This document shows, one piece after another, positions 8,128 through 16,855 of a stretch of 64,000 bases of DNA. The notes below the pieces were generated by a model that was not told the origin of the DNA, ran no database searches, and saw nothing but the letters and a program-made list of their open reading frames with translations. The stretch is taken from assembly GCA_963811365.1 (NCBI GenBank), contig CAWEQW010000013.1, positions 1 to 64,000 on the forward strand, in the 5' to 3' direction. This stretch comes from CAWEQW01 sp963811365. Its GTDB lineage: Bacteria > Actinomycetota > Actinomycetes > Propionibacteriales > Nocardioidaceae. The position numbers and the translations under genes are program-made. Each line of letters starts with the position of its first letter. The stretch's first letter is position 1.

Positions 8128-8775
8128 CTAGCGGTCCACGACGACGGACAGGTACGACGCGACACCGGCCGTCGCGAGCGCCCGCGCGGTGAGGTCGTCC
8201 ACGGCCAGCACCACCAGGCCGCCCTGCGCCAGCCCCTCCTGGGCGGCCGGCTCCCGCGGGAGCGCGACCACGGGGACCCCCGCGGCGACCAGCTCGGCGT
8301 CCCGGCGGCCCTGCGGGTCCGCGGCGAGCACGTCGACTCGGTCCCCCACCCGCAGCAGCGCCACCGCGCCCGGGTCGCCGATCCGCACCGGCGCGGCGAC
8401 CGCGCCGGGGTAGCCGGCGAGCAGCGAGCCGGCCAGCAGCCGGGTGTCGGTGACCGGCTCGCCGCGCCGCAGCGGCACCGTCGTCGTGCGGCCGAGCACC
8501 CGGCCGATCCGCACCGCTCCGTCGATCCGCACCGCTCCGTCGGGGACCGAGCCGCTGAGGTACGGCGTACGGGTCAGGTCGGCTGCGGAGAGCACCGTGC
8601 CGGCGGGCACGTCGTGGGCCGCGGTGAGCACCCTGACGCGGGCGGCCGGAGGCGGTCCGACAGCCTGCAGGCCGGCGAGCACCGCGCCGCCCGCGAGCAG
8701 TGCGGCGAGCAGCCGCCGACGGGCCAGCACAGCGCGACGGAGCCGGCGGTGGAGCACGACGAGTCGGGGCATCAC
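8128..8775 (-). CDS. SAF-domain protein, CpaB/RcpC-like
   Basis: The 215-residue protein has one N-terminal membrane helix (about residues 20-42) and an extracytoplasmic SAF domain beginning VRVLTAAHDVPAGTVLSAADL, continuing GEPVTDTRLLAG and RVGDRVDVLAAD. CpaB/RcpC proteins help assemble Flp/Tad pili, but no tad genes are present here, so a pilus role is not shown. An 18-bp sequence in the gene is tandemly duplicated around 8505-8540, giving the residues VRIDGAVRIG. Stand-alone proteins like this are common in actinobacteria and of unknown role. Confidence 0.8.
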   Translation of the reverse strand: MMPRLVVLHRRLRRAVLARRRLLAALLAGGAVLAGLQAVGPPPAARVRVLTAAHDVPAGTVLSAADLTRTPYLSGSVPDGAVRIDGAVRIGRVLGRTTTVPLRRGEPVTDTRLLAGSLLAGYPGAVAAPVRIGDPGAVALLRVGDRVDVLAADPQGRRDAELVAAGVPVVALPREPAAQEGLAQGGLVVLAVDDLTARALATAGVASYLSVVVDR

Positions 8776-8832
8776 CGCAGGCTAGGAGGTTCCCGCCGTC
8801 GGCGTGGTGGCTCGTCCACAGGCCCCGGCCGG

Positions 8833-9048
8833 TCAGCCGTGGTGCGGCGGGACCTCGCGGCGGTACCAGTCGTCCCGGTCCCTGGCGGCGGGGCCGTCGT
8901 CCGAGGCCTCGGGCTTGTCGTCCTCGGTGGCGTCGGGAAGCACGTCGCCGAAGACCTCCGCGCGACGGCGGCGCTCCCGCGCGGCCTCGCGACGACGCTC
9001 CGCCCCGGCAGAGCCCGCGGCCCGGCCGTCTTCTGACCGGGAGGTCAC
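8833..9048 (-). CDS. Small charged hypothetical protein (71 aa)
   Basis: The GTG at 9046-9048 overlaps the TGA of the upstream epimerase-like gene (GTGA), which suggests translational coupling. The product, VTSRSEDGRAAG..., is highly charged: an Arg/Glu-rich helix (ERRREAARERRRRAEV) followed by an acidic stretch and a C-terminal DDWYRREVPPHHG. There is no signal peptide or membrane segment and I recognise no domain. The overlap and the conserved-looking tail are the reasons to call it real. Confidence 0.65.
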   Translation of the reverse strand: MTSRSEDGRAAGSAGAERRREAARERRRRAEVFGDVLPDATEDDKPEASDDGPAARDRDDWYRREVPPHHG

Positions 9049-9962
9049 GATGCCGCCTGCGACGTCCGGTCGACGACGTCGAACCAGGAGGCGTCGAAGA
9101 CGTCGCGGACCGGCTTCCACCCCGTGGTGGTCGTGAACCTGTCCGAGCTGACGCGGATGGACCGGGTCAGCGGCTCGACACGGGTCCCCGCCAGGCGCCG
9201 CAGGAACGGTCCGACGTAGGCGGCCTGGTCGCGGCCCACCGCCTCGGCGTACCCGTGGACCAGGTCGGCTCGACGCAGCGGCTCGGCGCCGACGTTGTAG
9301 ACCCCCGTCGGCGCGGCCAGCGCGGAGAGCACGGCCTGGCCGAGGTCGTCGGTGTGCACGACGTGCACCCAGCCCTCCGGGGAGCCGAGCCCGATGGGCC
9401 GCCCGGACGCGACGGCGCGCAGCTGCCAGCGGGTGAGCGCGTCGTTGCCGACGATCGTGCCGAACCGCAGCACCACGCCCACCCGCGACTCGCACTGGTA
9501 CTCCTGGACGTGGCACTCGCCGACCGAGGCCGGCTCCGTCGCCGGCGTGATCGCGACGGGGCTGCCCTCGGTGACCCAGTCCTCCCCCTGGTCGGCGTAC
9601 AGGAACGAGACGCTCTCCTGCACCATCCGCCGCACCCCGGCGGCCCGGGCGGCCTCGACCACCCGGCGGACGCCCTCGGTGCGCAGCCGGTCGTTGGTGC
9701 GCCAGGACCGCTGGAGGGCGGCGGCGAAGCCGACCGGGATGTGGGTGGCGAAGTTGCAGACCGCGTCGCAGCCCTCGAACATCGCGGTCAGGCCGTCGTG
9801 GTCGGCGAAGCTGGTGAGCGCCGCGTCGGCGCCCATGCCCGCGAGCCGGGCGGCCTTCTGGGGAGTGCGCGCCATCCCGACGACGTCGTGTCCGGCGGCG
9901 ACCAGCGCCGCGACCGCGGCCGTGCCGATCACGCCGGTGGCACCCGTGACTGCGACCCTCAC
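9045..9962 (-). CDS. NAD(P)-dependent epimerase/oxidoreductase (extended SDR)
   Basis: A GTG at 9962 gives a 305-residue extended short-chain dehydrogenase beginning VRVAVTGATGVIG, the Rossmann nucleotide motif GxxGxxG. There follow VCNFATHIP, ESVSFLYAD and later GWVHVVHTDDLGQAVLSAL, typical of the NAD-dependent epimerase/dehydratase family. The usual YxxxK catalytic pair is not clear: the equivalent region reads VQEYQCESRVGVVLRFG, with Tyr but no Lys four residues on, so this may be an atypical SDR or NAD(P)-binding reductase. The open frame extends upstream without a better start. It is followed by the overlapping 71-residue gene. Confidence 0.8.
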   Translation of the reverse strand: MRVAVTGATGVIGTAAVAALVAAGHDVVGMARTPQKAARLAGMGADAALTSFADHDGLTAMFEGCDAVCNFATHIPVGFAAALQRSWRTNDRLRTEGVRRVVEAARAAGVRRMVQESVSFLYADQGEDWVTEGSPVAITPATEPASVGECHVQEYQCESRVGVVLRFGTIVGNDALTRWQLRAVASGRPIGLGSPEGWVHVVHTDDLGQAVLSALAAPTGVYNVGAEPLRRADLVHGYAEAVGRDQAAYVGPFLRRLAGTRVEPLTRSIRVSSDRFTTTTGWKPVRDVFDASWFDVVDRTSQAAS

Positions 9963-10168
9963 GTCAGGCCTTCTTCCGCGTCGACGATTCAGCGGTCCCG
10001 CGCGCAGCGCACAGCGGACACGCACTCAGAGCTCACGTGCCGGACACCGTCCCTTGTCTCCCCCGACGGCACCCGGTAACGGAAGCATAACGGCAACCGG
10101 GTCTACCGGGGCAATGGCGGCCGATCTCCTGCGGTCGGCGGGGTTGGACGGAGCACGTCCGTCCAAGG

Positions 10169-11335
10169 TCAGTCGTGACCGGAGGCCAGCTGCCGGTACA
10201 GCGAGACGGTCTGCGCCGCGACCGCGTCCCAGGCGAACTGCGACTCCGCCCTGGCCCGCCCCGCCTCGCCGAACCGCGCGGCGAGACCGGGATCGGCGGC
10301 CAGCCGGTTCACGGCGTCGGCCAGCCCCTTCTCGAAGGCGTCCGGGTCGCGCTCCTCGTAGGTCACGAGCAGGCCGGTCTCCCCGTCCACGACCACCTCG
10401 GGGATGCCTCCGACGCTGCTCGCGACGACCGCGGTCCGGCAGGCCATCGCCTCGAGGTTCACGATCCCGAGCGGCTCGTACACCGAGGGGCAGAGGAACG
10501 CCAGGGCGCCCGTCAGGACCTGTCGGACCTCCGCGCGCGGCAGCATCTCGGAGACCACGAACACCCCGTCGCGGCCGCGGCGCAGGTCGGCGATGGCGGC
10601 GTCGGTCTCGGTCTTGAGCTCGGGGGTGTCGGCAGCCCCGGCGAGCAGCACGATCTGCAGCGACGGGTCGAAGTCGAGGCCGGCGCGGAGGAGGTGGGGG
10701 ACGCCCTTCTGCCGGGTGATCCGGCCGACGAAGGCGACGTACGGCCGGGTCGGGTCGACGCCGATCCGCTCGAGCACGGCGGTGTCCGGGTCGGGGCGGT
10801 AGAACTCGGTGTCGATGCCGTTGTAGATGACGTGCACCTTGTCGGGGTCCAGCGACGGGTACGCCGCGAGCACGTCGCGCCGCATCCCCTTGCTGACCGC
10901 GACGACGGCGTCGGCGGCCTCGTACGCCGTCCGCTCGGCCCACGACGAGATCCGGTAGCCACCACCGAGCTGCTCGGCCTTCCAGGGCCGCTGCGGCTCC
11001 AGGGAGTGCGCGGTGACGACGTGCGGCACGTCGTAGAGGAGCTTCGCCCAGTGGCCGGCCATGTTGGCGTACCAGGTGTGCGAGTGGACGATGTCGGCCT
11101 CCGACACGCCCGCGGTCATCGCGAGGTCGGTCGAGAGCACCTGGAGCGCCGCGTTGGCGCCGGCGAGCCGCGGCTCCCTCTCGGCGTGGGCGGTGGCGCC
11201 CTCGCGCGGCTCCCCCATGCAGTGCACGTCGACGTCCACGAGCCGGCGCAGCTCGCGGACCAGGAAGTCGACGTGCACACCAGCGCCTCCGTAGACGTCC
11301 GGTGGGTACTCCCGAGTGAGGATCGCAGCGCGCAT
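10169..11335 (-). CDS. glgA: Glycogen synthase / maltose-1-phosphate synthase (GlgM-type GT4)
   Basis: A 388-residue GT-B retaining glycosyltransferase beginning MRAAILTREYPPDVYGGAG, with HSHTWYANMAGHWAK, the donor-site motifs GRITRQKGVPHLL and the C-terminal EPLGIVNLEAMAC. It matches the Corynebacterium/Mycobacterium type called GlgA or GlgM. In mycobacteria this enzyme joins ADP-glucose to glucose-1-phosphate to give maltose-1-phosphate, the GlgE building block for alpha-glucan, which is the more likely activity here. It is divergent from glgC, the ADP-glucose source, with 61 bp between the starts, the same layout as mycobacterial Rv1212c/Rv1213. Confidence 0.92.
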   Translation of the reverse strand: MRAAILTREYPPDVYGGAGVHVDFLVRELRRLVDVDVHCMGEPREGATAHAEREPRLAGANAALQVLSTDLAMTAGVSEADIVHSHTWYANMAGHWAKLLYDVPHVVTAHSLEPQRPWKAEQLGGGYRISSWAERTAYEAADAVVAVSKGMRRDVLAAYPSLDPDKVHVIYNGIDTEFYRPDPDTAVLERIGVDPTRPYVAFVGRITRQKGVPHLLRAGLDFDPSLQIVLLAGAADTPELKTETDAAIADLRRGRDGVFVVSEMLPRAEVRQVLTGALAFLCPSVYEPLGIVNLEAMACRTAVVASSVGGIPEVVVDGETGLLVTYEERDPDAFEKGLADAVNRLAADPGLAARFGEAGRARAESQFAWDAVAAQTVSLYRQLASGHD

Positions 11336-11396
11336 GCGCCGAATCTAGGGCTAGGGTCGGCCCTGGGCAACGTGTCGTCTCGGACAGGAGCGAACG

Positions 11397-12614
11397 ATGA
11401 AGAAAGTGCTGGGAATCGTGCTGGCCGGCGGCGAGGGCAAGCGGCTGATGCCTCTCACGGTGGATCGCGCCAAGCCCGCGGTCCCCTTCGGGGGCAGCTA
11501 CCGGCTCGTCGACTTCGCGCTGTCCAACCTCGTGAACTCGGGCTACCTGCGCTGCGCGGTGCTCACCCAGTACAAGTCGCACTCCCTGGACCGGCACATC
11601 TCGATGACCTGGCGGATGTCGACGATGCTCGGCAACTACGTGACGCCGGTGCCCGCCCAGCAGCGCCGCGGCCCCCAGTGGTACCTCGGCAGCGCCGACG
11701 CGATCTACCAGTCCATGAACCTCATCGTCGACGACCGCCCCGACATCATCGTCGTCTTCGGCGCCGACCACGTGTACCGGATGGACGCCTCCCAGATGGT
11801 GCAGGCGCACGTCGAGACCGGCGCCGGCGTCACGGTCGCCGGGATCCGGGTGCCGCGCAAGGAGGCCTGGCAGTTCGGCGTCATCAAGACGGCCGACGAC
11901 GGGGTGACGATCGAGGACTTCCTGGAGAAGCCGGCCGACCCGCCCGGCGTGGTCGGCTCGCCCGACGAGACGTTCGCCTCGATGGGCAACTACGTGTTCA
12001 GCGCCGACGTGCTCGTCGACGCGCTGGAGCGCGACGCCAAGGACCCGAACTCCTCCCACGACATGGGCGGCAACATCATCCCGATGCTCGTCGAGGAGGG
12101 GAAGGCGTGCGTCTACGAGTTCAACAAGAACACCGTGCCCGGCTCCACCGCGCGCGACCGCGACTACTGGCGTGACGTGGGGACGGTGGACTCCTACCAC
12201 GAGTCGCACCTCGACCTGGTCTCGGTGGAGCCGGTGTTCAACCTCTACAACACCGACTGGCCGATCTTCACCTCCCACCCGCAGCTGCCCGGTGCGAAGT
12301 TCGTGATGGGCGGCTACGCCCGCGACTCCATCGTCTGCCCGGGCTCGATCGTCTCCGGGGCAAACGTGAGCAGCTCCGTGCTCGGCAACCACACCTACGT
12401 CTCGCCCGGCTCGGTGGTGGAGCGCACGGTGCTGTTCGACAACGTGACGATCGGCAAGGGCGCGGTCGTGCGCAACGCGATCCTCGACAAGAACGTCATC
12501 GTGCCCGACGGCACGCTCATCGGCGTCGACCGCGACGACGACCGGCGCCGCGGCTTCACGGTCAGCGAGGGCGGCGTTACCGTGCTCGGCAAGGGCCAGA
12601 TCGTGGTGCCCTGA
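11397..12614 (+). CDS. glgC: Glucose-1-phosphate adenylyltransferase GlgC
   Basis: GlgC makes ADP-glucose from ATP and glucose-1-phosphate, the committed step of glycogen and alpha-glucan synthesis. The 405-residue protein begins MKKVLGIVLAGGEGKRLMPL, the nucleotidyltransferase G-rich loop, followed by RAKPAVPFGG, GSADAIYQ, VFGADHVYRMD and FLEKP. A C-terminal left-handed beta-helix shows hexapeptide repeats (about residues 300-390). Start and length are standard. It is divergent from glgM and followed by a strong hairpin. Confidence 0.96.
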   Translation: MKKVLGIVLAGGEGKRLMPLTVDRAKPAVPFGGSYRLVDFALSNLVNSGYLRCAVLTQYKSHSLDRHISMTWRMSTMLGNYVTPVPAQQRRGPQWYLGSADAIYQSMNLIVDDRPDIIVVFGADHVYRMDASQMVQAHVETGAGVTVAGIRVPRKEAWQFGVIKTADDGVTIEDFLEKPADPPGVVGSPDETFASMGNYVFSADVLVDALERDAKDPNSSHDMGGNIIPMLVEEGKACVYEFNKNTVPGSTARDRDYWRDVGTVDSYHESHLDLVSVEPVFNLYNTDWPIFTSHPQLPGAKFVMGGYARDSIVCPGSIVSGANVSSSVLGNHTYVSPGSVVERTVLFDNVTIGKGAVVRNAILDKNVIVPDGTLIGVDRDDDRRRGFTVSEGGVTVLGKGQIVVP

Positions 12615-12652
12615 CCCCGTCCGCGCAGGTTCACCACGGTATGCAGGCCGCC

Positions 12653-12690
12653 CTGCCCTGCCCACGGCGTGCACCTCGTGGGCAGGGCAG
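12653..12690 (+). terminator. Hairpin terminator after glgC
   Basis: A perfect 14-bp inverted repeat (arms 12653-12666 and 12677-12690, loop of 10) begins 39 bp after the glgC stop. No T-run follows (GTTCGTCG), as is common in high-GC actinobacteria. It would also separate glgC from the PfpI gene. Confidence 0.75.
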
Positions 12691-12832
12691 GTTCGTCGTG
12701 GGAAGCAGAGGCGCGGTTGGGGGTCGCGGCAGCCGGGTCGGCGACGGCTGCGGGCCCCGTTTGCCCGGGACCGGATCGGGCACCACCCGGGCGTAACCGA
12801 AACGTGACTCCGACCTGGAAGAGAGGCAAAGC

Positions 12833-13372
12833 ATGACGCAGAGCATCTCTGGCAAGACCGTAGCCTTCCTCACCGCCGCCGAAGGCGTCGAGCAGGTCGA
12901 GCTGACCCGTCCGTGGGAGGCCGTGCAGCAGGCTGGTGGCACACCTCGGCTGCTCGCTCCGGAGGCCGGCCAGGTGCAGGCGTTCAACCACCTCGACAAG
13001 GGCGACAGCTTCGACGTCGACACACCTGTCGACGAGGCCGACCAGGGCGACTACGACGCCCTGGTACTGCCCGGTGGGGTGGCCAACCCGGACGCCCTGC
13101 GCACCGACAAGGCCGCGGTCGACTTCGTCCGCACCTTCGTCGACTCCGGCAAGCCCGTGGCCGTCATCTGTCACGGGCCGTGGACGCTGGTCGAGGCCGG
13201 CGTGCTCGAGGGGCGGACGCTGACCTCGTGGCCGAGCCTGCAGACCGACATCCGGAACGCGGGGGGCACCTGGGTCGACGAGGAGGTCGTCGTCGACGGC
13301 AACCTGATCTCCAGCCGGAACCCCGACGACATCCCGTCCTTCAACGACAAGCTGCTCGACGCGCTCGCCTGA
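12833..13372 (+). CDS. DJ-1/PfpI family type 1 glutamine amidotransferase-like protein
   Basis: The 179-residue protein has the DJ-1/PfpI fold: KTVAFLTAAEGVEQVEL at the N-terminus, VLPGGVANPDALR, and the nucleophile elbow VICHGPWTLVEAG with Cys followed by His. Bacterial members act as general stress proteins, deglycases or peptidases; the short form is often induced by oxidative or osmotic stress. The ATG follows GAGAGG at a good distance. It stands alone between two hairpins, so it is probably monocistronic. Confidence 0.9.
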   Translation: MTQSISGKTVAFLTAAEGVEQVELTRPWEAVQQAGGTPRLLAPEAGQVQAFNHLDKGDSFDVDTPVDEADQGDYDALVLPGGVANPDALRTDKAAVDFVRTFVDSGKPVAVICHGPWTLVEAGVLEGRTLTSWPSLQTDIRNAGGTWVDEEVVVDGNLISSRNPDDIPSFNDKLLDALA

Positions 13373-13405
13373 GCACACCCGCGCCGGCGACGGCGCACGA
13401 GCCAC

Positions 13406-13432
13406 GGCCCGGCACCCACCAGGTGTCGGGCC
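13406..13432. terminator. Bidirectional hairpin between PfpI and LCP genes
   Basis: An 11-bp stem (13406-13416 with 13422-13432, one G-T pair, five-base loop) lies between two convergent genes, 34 bp after the PfpI stop and 26 bp from the LCP gene stop, and could end transcription in both directions. Confidence 0.6.
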
Positions 13433-13457
13433 CGTTCGTGCGCCGGGCCCGTTCGGG

Positions 13458-14618
13458 TCAGGCGCAGAGACCGTTCTCCCGCGCCACCTCGACGGCGTGC
13501 GCGTGCGCCGCCTTGGCCTGCTTGGTGCCGGCCGAGGGCGACGCCGCGGGCGTCGGGCTCTGCGCGGTGGTGACGTCGCGAGACTGCCGCTTCGTCAGCG
13601 GCTCGTCGTTCTTGAGCCGGTCCCACAGCCTGCGCGCACCCGGCTCCGCCCACACCAGCCGGTTCGGGTCCGGGACGTAGGTCTTGAACGGGGTGGTGAG
13701 GAACTGCACGTTCGCGAGGCCGATGTTCTTGAACTGCCGCGCCAGCGCGGCCAGCGCGCTCAGGTGGCCGAGGGCCGGGTCCGTCGTGATCGACTTGGTC
13801 GCGGCGTCGAGGAAGTTGTACAGCCGCACCGGGTTGGCCAGCGTCCCGGCGGAGACCGCCTTCTTGGTCATCGAGGCCAGGAACGCCTGCTGGCGCTTCA
13901 TCCGGCCGATGTCTCCGTTCGGGGAGATGACGTGCCGGACGCGCACGTAGTCGAGCGCCTGCTTGCCCTTCACCGTATAGGTGCCGGCGGGCAGGTTGAT
14001 GTGGCCCACGGCGTCGTGGACCGCCTCGGGGACGCAGACCTGCACGCCGCCGAGCGCGTCGACCATGTGCTTGAAGCCGTTGAAGTCGATCACCACGAAG
14101 TGGTCGATCCGGATCCCCGTCAGCTGCTCGACGGTCTTCTGCGTGCACGCCGGGCCACCGATCGCGAACGCCTCGTTGAACATGCTGAAACCGCCGGGGT
14201 CGACGCCGTTGCCGTCCTTGCGCGGGCAGGACGGCCGGTCGACCATCGAGTCGCGCGGGATGCTGACGCCGTACGCGTGCTTCCGGTCCGAGGCGAGGTG
14301 CAGCAGGATCGTGGTGTCGGACAGCCCGGGCGTCTGCCCGCCCAGGTGGTTGCCCTTGCCCTTCCGGGTGTCGGAGCCGAGCAGCAGGATGTTCATCGGC
14401 TGCTGGGGGACATGCTTCTTGGCGACGACCGTCGGACGGTGCTTGCCGAGCACCTTGGTCGGGTCGACGACCTGGATGTTGCTGTCCAGGTGCCGGTAGA
14501 CCATGTAGCCCCCCGCGAGCACCGCGACCAGGACCACGGCCAGAGAGACGGCCACGGCCTGGACGACGCGCTTCCTGCTCATCGGCGCCTTGTCGGCTTG
14601 TCGGGGGGTGTGGGCCAT
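13458..14618 (-). CDS. LytR-CpsA-Psr (LCP) family cell-wall glycopolymer ligase
   Basis: LCP enzymes transfer lipid-linked glycopolymers such as teichoic acid-like chains onto peptidoglycan at the outer face of the membrane. From ATG 14618 the protein has 386 residues: a short basic cytoplasmic tail, one TM helix (about 22-43), then the LCP domain with NILLLGSDTR, SDTTILLHL, GVSIPRDSMVD, and DHFVVIDFNGFKHMVDALGG, and the arginine-rich YVRVRHVISPNGDIGRMKRQ. A C-terminal stretch is low complexity. In-frame ATGs exist 75 bp upstream and at MSRKRV, so the start is uncertain by up to about 40 residues. Confidence 0.9.
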   Translation of the reverse strand: MAHTPRQADKAPMSRKRVVQAVAVSLAVVLVAVLAGGYMVYRHLDSNIQVVDPTKVLGKHRPTVVAKKHVPQQPMNILLLGSDTRKGKGNHLGGQTPGLSDTTILLHLASDRKHAYGVSIPRDSMVDRPSCPRKDGNGVDPGGFSMFNEAFAIGGPACTQKTVEQLTGIRIDHFVVIDFNGFKHMVDALGGVQVCVPEAVHDAVGHINLPAGTYTVKGKQALDYVRVRHVISPNGDIGRMKRQQAFLASMTKKAVSAGTLANPVRLYNFLDAATKSITTDPALGHLSALAALARQFKNIGLANVQFLTTPFKTYVPDPNRLVWAEPGARRLWDRLKNDEPLTKRQSRDVTTAQSPTPAASPSAGTKQAKAAHAHAVEVARENGLCA

Positions 14619-14953
14619 GGCTCGGGACGGCATCCTTCGGTACGGTTGCATCGGGCTCGGACGGCTCACAGCCCTCCGGTTGGGTGCGTCCACGCGCGCT
14701 GCGGGAGCGCCTCACGCGTGTCGTCTCGCGCACCAGGGCCGGTCGTCGCGACCGGACCTCCTATCAATGATGCCGCGTCCACGCCTCGACACGAAATCGC
14801 CTGCGCGCCGCGACACCCCGACGAAGCGGCGCAGTCCGTCTGCGGTCCCGCCTGCGAACCACCCGTGGCGACCGCATACGAACCGGGAGTCGGGGTGGTT
14901 TCGCGGGTGCTCTCGTGGGCATCACCCAAGGAGCAGCAGCCGTAGGAGGACCT
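14619..14953. other. Divergent intergenic region (335 bp)
   Basis: The gap between the LCP gene and the DUF6458-type gene should hold both promoters. I see no convincing reading frame, tRNA or riboswitch in it. A Shine-Dalgarno-like AGGAGG on the minus strand near 14756-14762 has no start codon at a usable distance. Confidence 0.5.
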
Positions 14954-15199
14954 ATGGGACCGGGTGTCACGCTCCTCGTGGTGGGAGCCATCCTGAGCTT
15001 CGCCGTGCGCGGCACCGTGCCGGGCGTCGACATCCATGTCGTGGGGCTGATCCTGATGCTCGCCGGAGCCGGCGTGATCGCGCACGCGCGCAACGGGGTC
15101 CGGCACGAGCAGGTGCGTACGACGGTCGAGGAGCCGGCCGACCCGCAGGCCCCGTCCCACGTGGTCCGCGACACCGTGGTCGACCGCGACGTCCGCTGA
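14954..15199 (+). CDS. Small DUF6458-like membrane protein (81 aa)
   Basis: The ATG at 14954 follows a strong AGGAGGA with ideal spacing. The product begins MGPGVTLLVVGAILSFAV, has two hydrophobic segments (about residues 4-20 and 28-47, VVGLILMLAGAGVIA), and ends in a charged tail HARNGVRHEQVRTTVEEP. This two-helix layout matches the small actinobacterial DUF6458 family, whose function is unknown. Its stop is three bases from the 3' end of the convergent tRNA-Arg. Confidence 0.82.
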   Translation: MGPGVTLLVVGAILSFAVRGTVPGVDIHVVGLILMLAGAGVIAHARNGVRHEQVRTTVEEPADPQAPSHVVRDTVVDRDVR

Positions 15200-15201
15200 G
15201 G

Positions 15202-15274
15202 TGCCCCAGGCCAGAGTCGAACTGGCGACCTTTCGCTTAGGAGGCGGCTGCTCTATCCACTGAGCTACTGGGGC
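15202..15274 (-). tRNA. tRNA-Arg (anticodon CCU)
   Basis: On the minus strand the sequence folds as a 73-nt tRNA: acceptor stem GCCCCAG/CTGGGGC with discriminator A, D-arm GCTC..GAGC, anticodon loop CTCCTAA (anticodon CCT, read as CCU) and T-arm GCCAG-TTCGACT-CTGGC. It decodes AGG. CCA is not encoded. The anticodon stem is imperfect: GCCGC faces GCGAA, so the outer two pairs (27-43, 28-42) do not form. It sits at the edge of the accessory stretch, but its 3' end points away from it. Confidence 0.93.
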
Positions 15275-15498
15275 GGGGGCAGCAAGAGATCGGTCAAGAG
15301 GACTCGCGATTGAGGTCATCGAGATGGCTGATGGATGCCCGTGCTGCCGGTTAGAGGGTACAGGAGAGCGTCGAGGCTTCAGGAGTGCCTTGCAGCGCCA
15401 CCCGCGCGGCTGCGCTGACGGCAGCTGACCCCCGCCCGCCGCCACAGTCGGTCCTGCTCGTCGACCGGGACGAACGCGCAGCGGTGGGTGGGTACCAG

Positions 15499-15840
15499 CT
15501 ACCCGGCGGCCGGCGGCTCGTCCTCGCCCGGCGGCTCCGGGCCGGTCTGCACGATCGCGCGCTTCGAGTCGCCGTACAGGACCAGGTACAGCGGCTTCTC
15601 GGTGCGCAGCACCTCCAGGAAGCCGCTGAACTCCCCGGCCCTCAGGTATAGCAGCGACACCCCGGTCTCGTTGGCCTGCTCCAGGCTGGCCACCTTCGCG
15701 GGCTTGTCGACGAACCTCAGGTCGGCGCTGATCTTCGGGTCCTCGGTGCGGATGAAGATGTTCTTGCGCCACTCGTTGAAGCCGGCCGAGCAGGCGGCGT
15801 AGTACACCGAGTAGCTGCTGATCGGCAGCATCTTGGTCAT
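15499..15840 (-). CDS. Hypothetical protein (113 aa)
   Basis: From ATG 15840 the product starts MTKMLPISSYSVYYAACSAG and continues FNEWRKNIFIRTEDPKIS, then YLVLYGDSKRAIVQTGPEP and a proline/acidic tail. A purine-rich AAGGGGG lies about nine bases upstream, which favours this start over the longer open frame. There is no signal peptide, membrane helix or recognised domain. It shows mixed beta and helix character and reads like a small cytoplasmic protein. It stands alone at the start of the accessory stretch. Confidence 0.6.
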   Translation of the reverse strand: MTKMLPISSYSVYYAACSAGFNEWRKNIFIRTEDPKISADLRFVDKPAKVASLEQANETGVSLLYLRAGEFSGFLEVLRTEKPLYLVLYGDSKRAIVQTGPEPPGEDEPPAAG

Positions 15841-16519
15841 CTCATATCCCCCTTGTCGCATGTGTGACGACAGTCCCAGTGTCGACCGCGACACCGAGCG
15901 AAGCACAGGGGACGAGGTCCTTGTGCGGCTGGCCCACCCGGGCCAGCCCACCCAGAACGCGGGCGGGCTGCCCGGTTTCGGGGGCGCCGCGTCAGGTGGC
16001 CAGGTGAAGAAGGTGGCGGTCACGGCAGCATGGTCGGAGCCGTCGACCGGCGGGGCCGCGGTCGGTCGTCGTTGACCGCGGGCAGCGGCGCGGCCGGGGT
16101 GTCCTGCACCGGCGGCGGAGGGTGGCACGCGACCCGCGTGTTGCCCACCGCTGCCCCACCGGGGTCGATGCCCTGGTGGGCGGCGGGCCTGCGTCGCGGT
16201 CACGAGCAGCGAACGGCGCTCACCTCGAAAACGTCGCGGTGCGGAGGTTTCTGCACGCGGTCTTGAAGATGCGGTACCGCTGCCCGGCGACGAACGGGAT
16301 CTGGGCGCATCAGGCCCGGTGCTGGATGCGGAACGTGACGCGGGCGTCGTCGTACCCGTCGAGGTTCCGGGCCGGCGAACAGGTCGGGCATGGGGAGGGA
16401 AACCTGTCTGGAAGTTCGCAGCCGATCATCTGGGTCAGGTTCGACCCGTAGACTGGGAGACGCCGCGCAGGGCGCCTTCAATGGGGAGACTCTCCACCCG
16501 GTTGGAAGGGCTGTTGACC
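15841..16519. other. 679-bp stretch with no intact gene
   Basis: No reading frame here has a good ribosome site and protein-like composition. On the minus strand short in-phase fragments with protein-like composition, for example VDGSDHAAVTATF near 16030 and YDDARVTFRIQH near 16340, are separated by stops and frame changes. This would fit a decayed gene, but the parent family cannot be named with confidence. Confidence 0.4.
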
Positions 16520-16855
16520 ATGTCGGAGCAACTCGCGTTAGCAGTTCCGCTCGACGTCTCGCCCAGTCCCGGGCGCGGCTTCACACCCACGGCCCTGTGG
16601 GACAGGGTCCTCAGAGCACGGACCGCCTTGGCGCAGGAGCGGCGCCTGCCTCAGAGACAGTTGGAGGCGACCGCGCGCCTCGCGCTTCTGGATGCGTTGG
16701 AGTCGTATGTCACGAGTCTGGGCGAGCGTCGCCACCCCGTGCCGTACGCCTTGCGAGACGAGCTACGCCTGATGCGGCTCACTATCGTGCCGCGTCGCCA
16801 GGTCCGTCCCATCGCCACACATGAGGAGCTTGGGCATGGACATTCTGTTCGTTGA
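16520..16855 (+). CDS. Hypothetical protein (111 aa)
   Basis: The ATG at 16520 has GGAAGG upstream. The product begins MSEQLALAVPLDVSPSPG and is then mostly helical: FTPTALWDRVLRARTAL, RQLEATARLALLDALESYV, and PYALRDELRLMRLTIV. There is no membrane segment or known motif; it looks like a small all-helical cytoplasmic protein. Its end overlaps by 20 bp the start of the interrupted gene at 16836, so the two were probably co-transcribed. Confidence 0.6.
   Translation: MSEQLALAVPLDVSPSPGRGFTPTALWDRVLRARTALAQERRLPQRQLEATARLALLDALESYVTSLGERRHPVPYALRDELRLMRLTIVPRRQVRPIATHEELGHGHSVR

Noticed and set aside
15960..16400. Possible decayed endonuclease/exonuclease/phosphatase-like gene on the minus strand (GSDHAAVTATF segment)
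   Set aside because: Only one short motif-like segment was seen, in pieces of different frames. The evidence is too weak to name a family.
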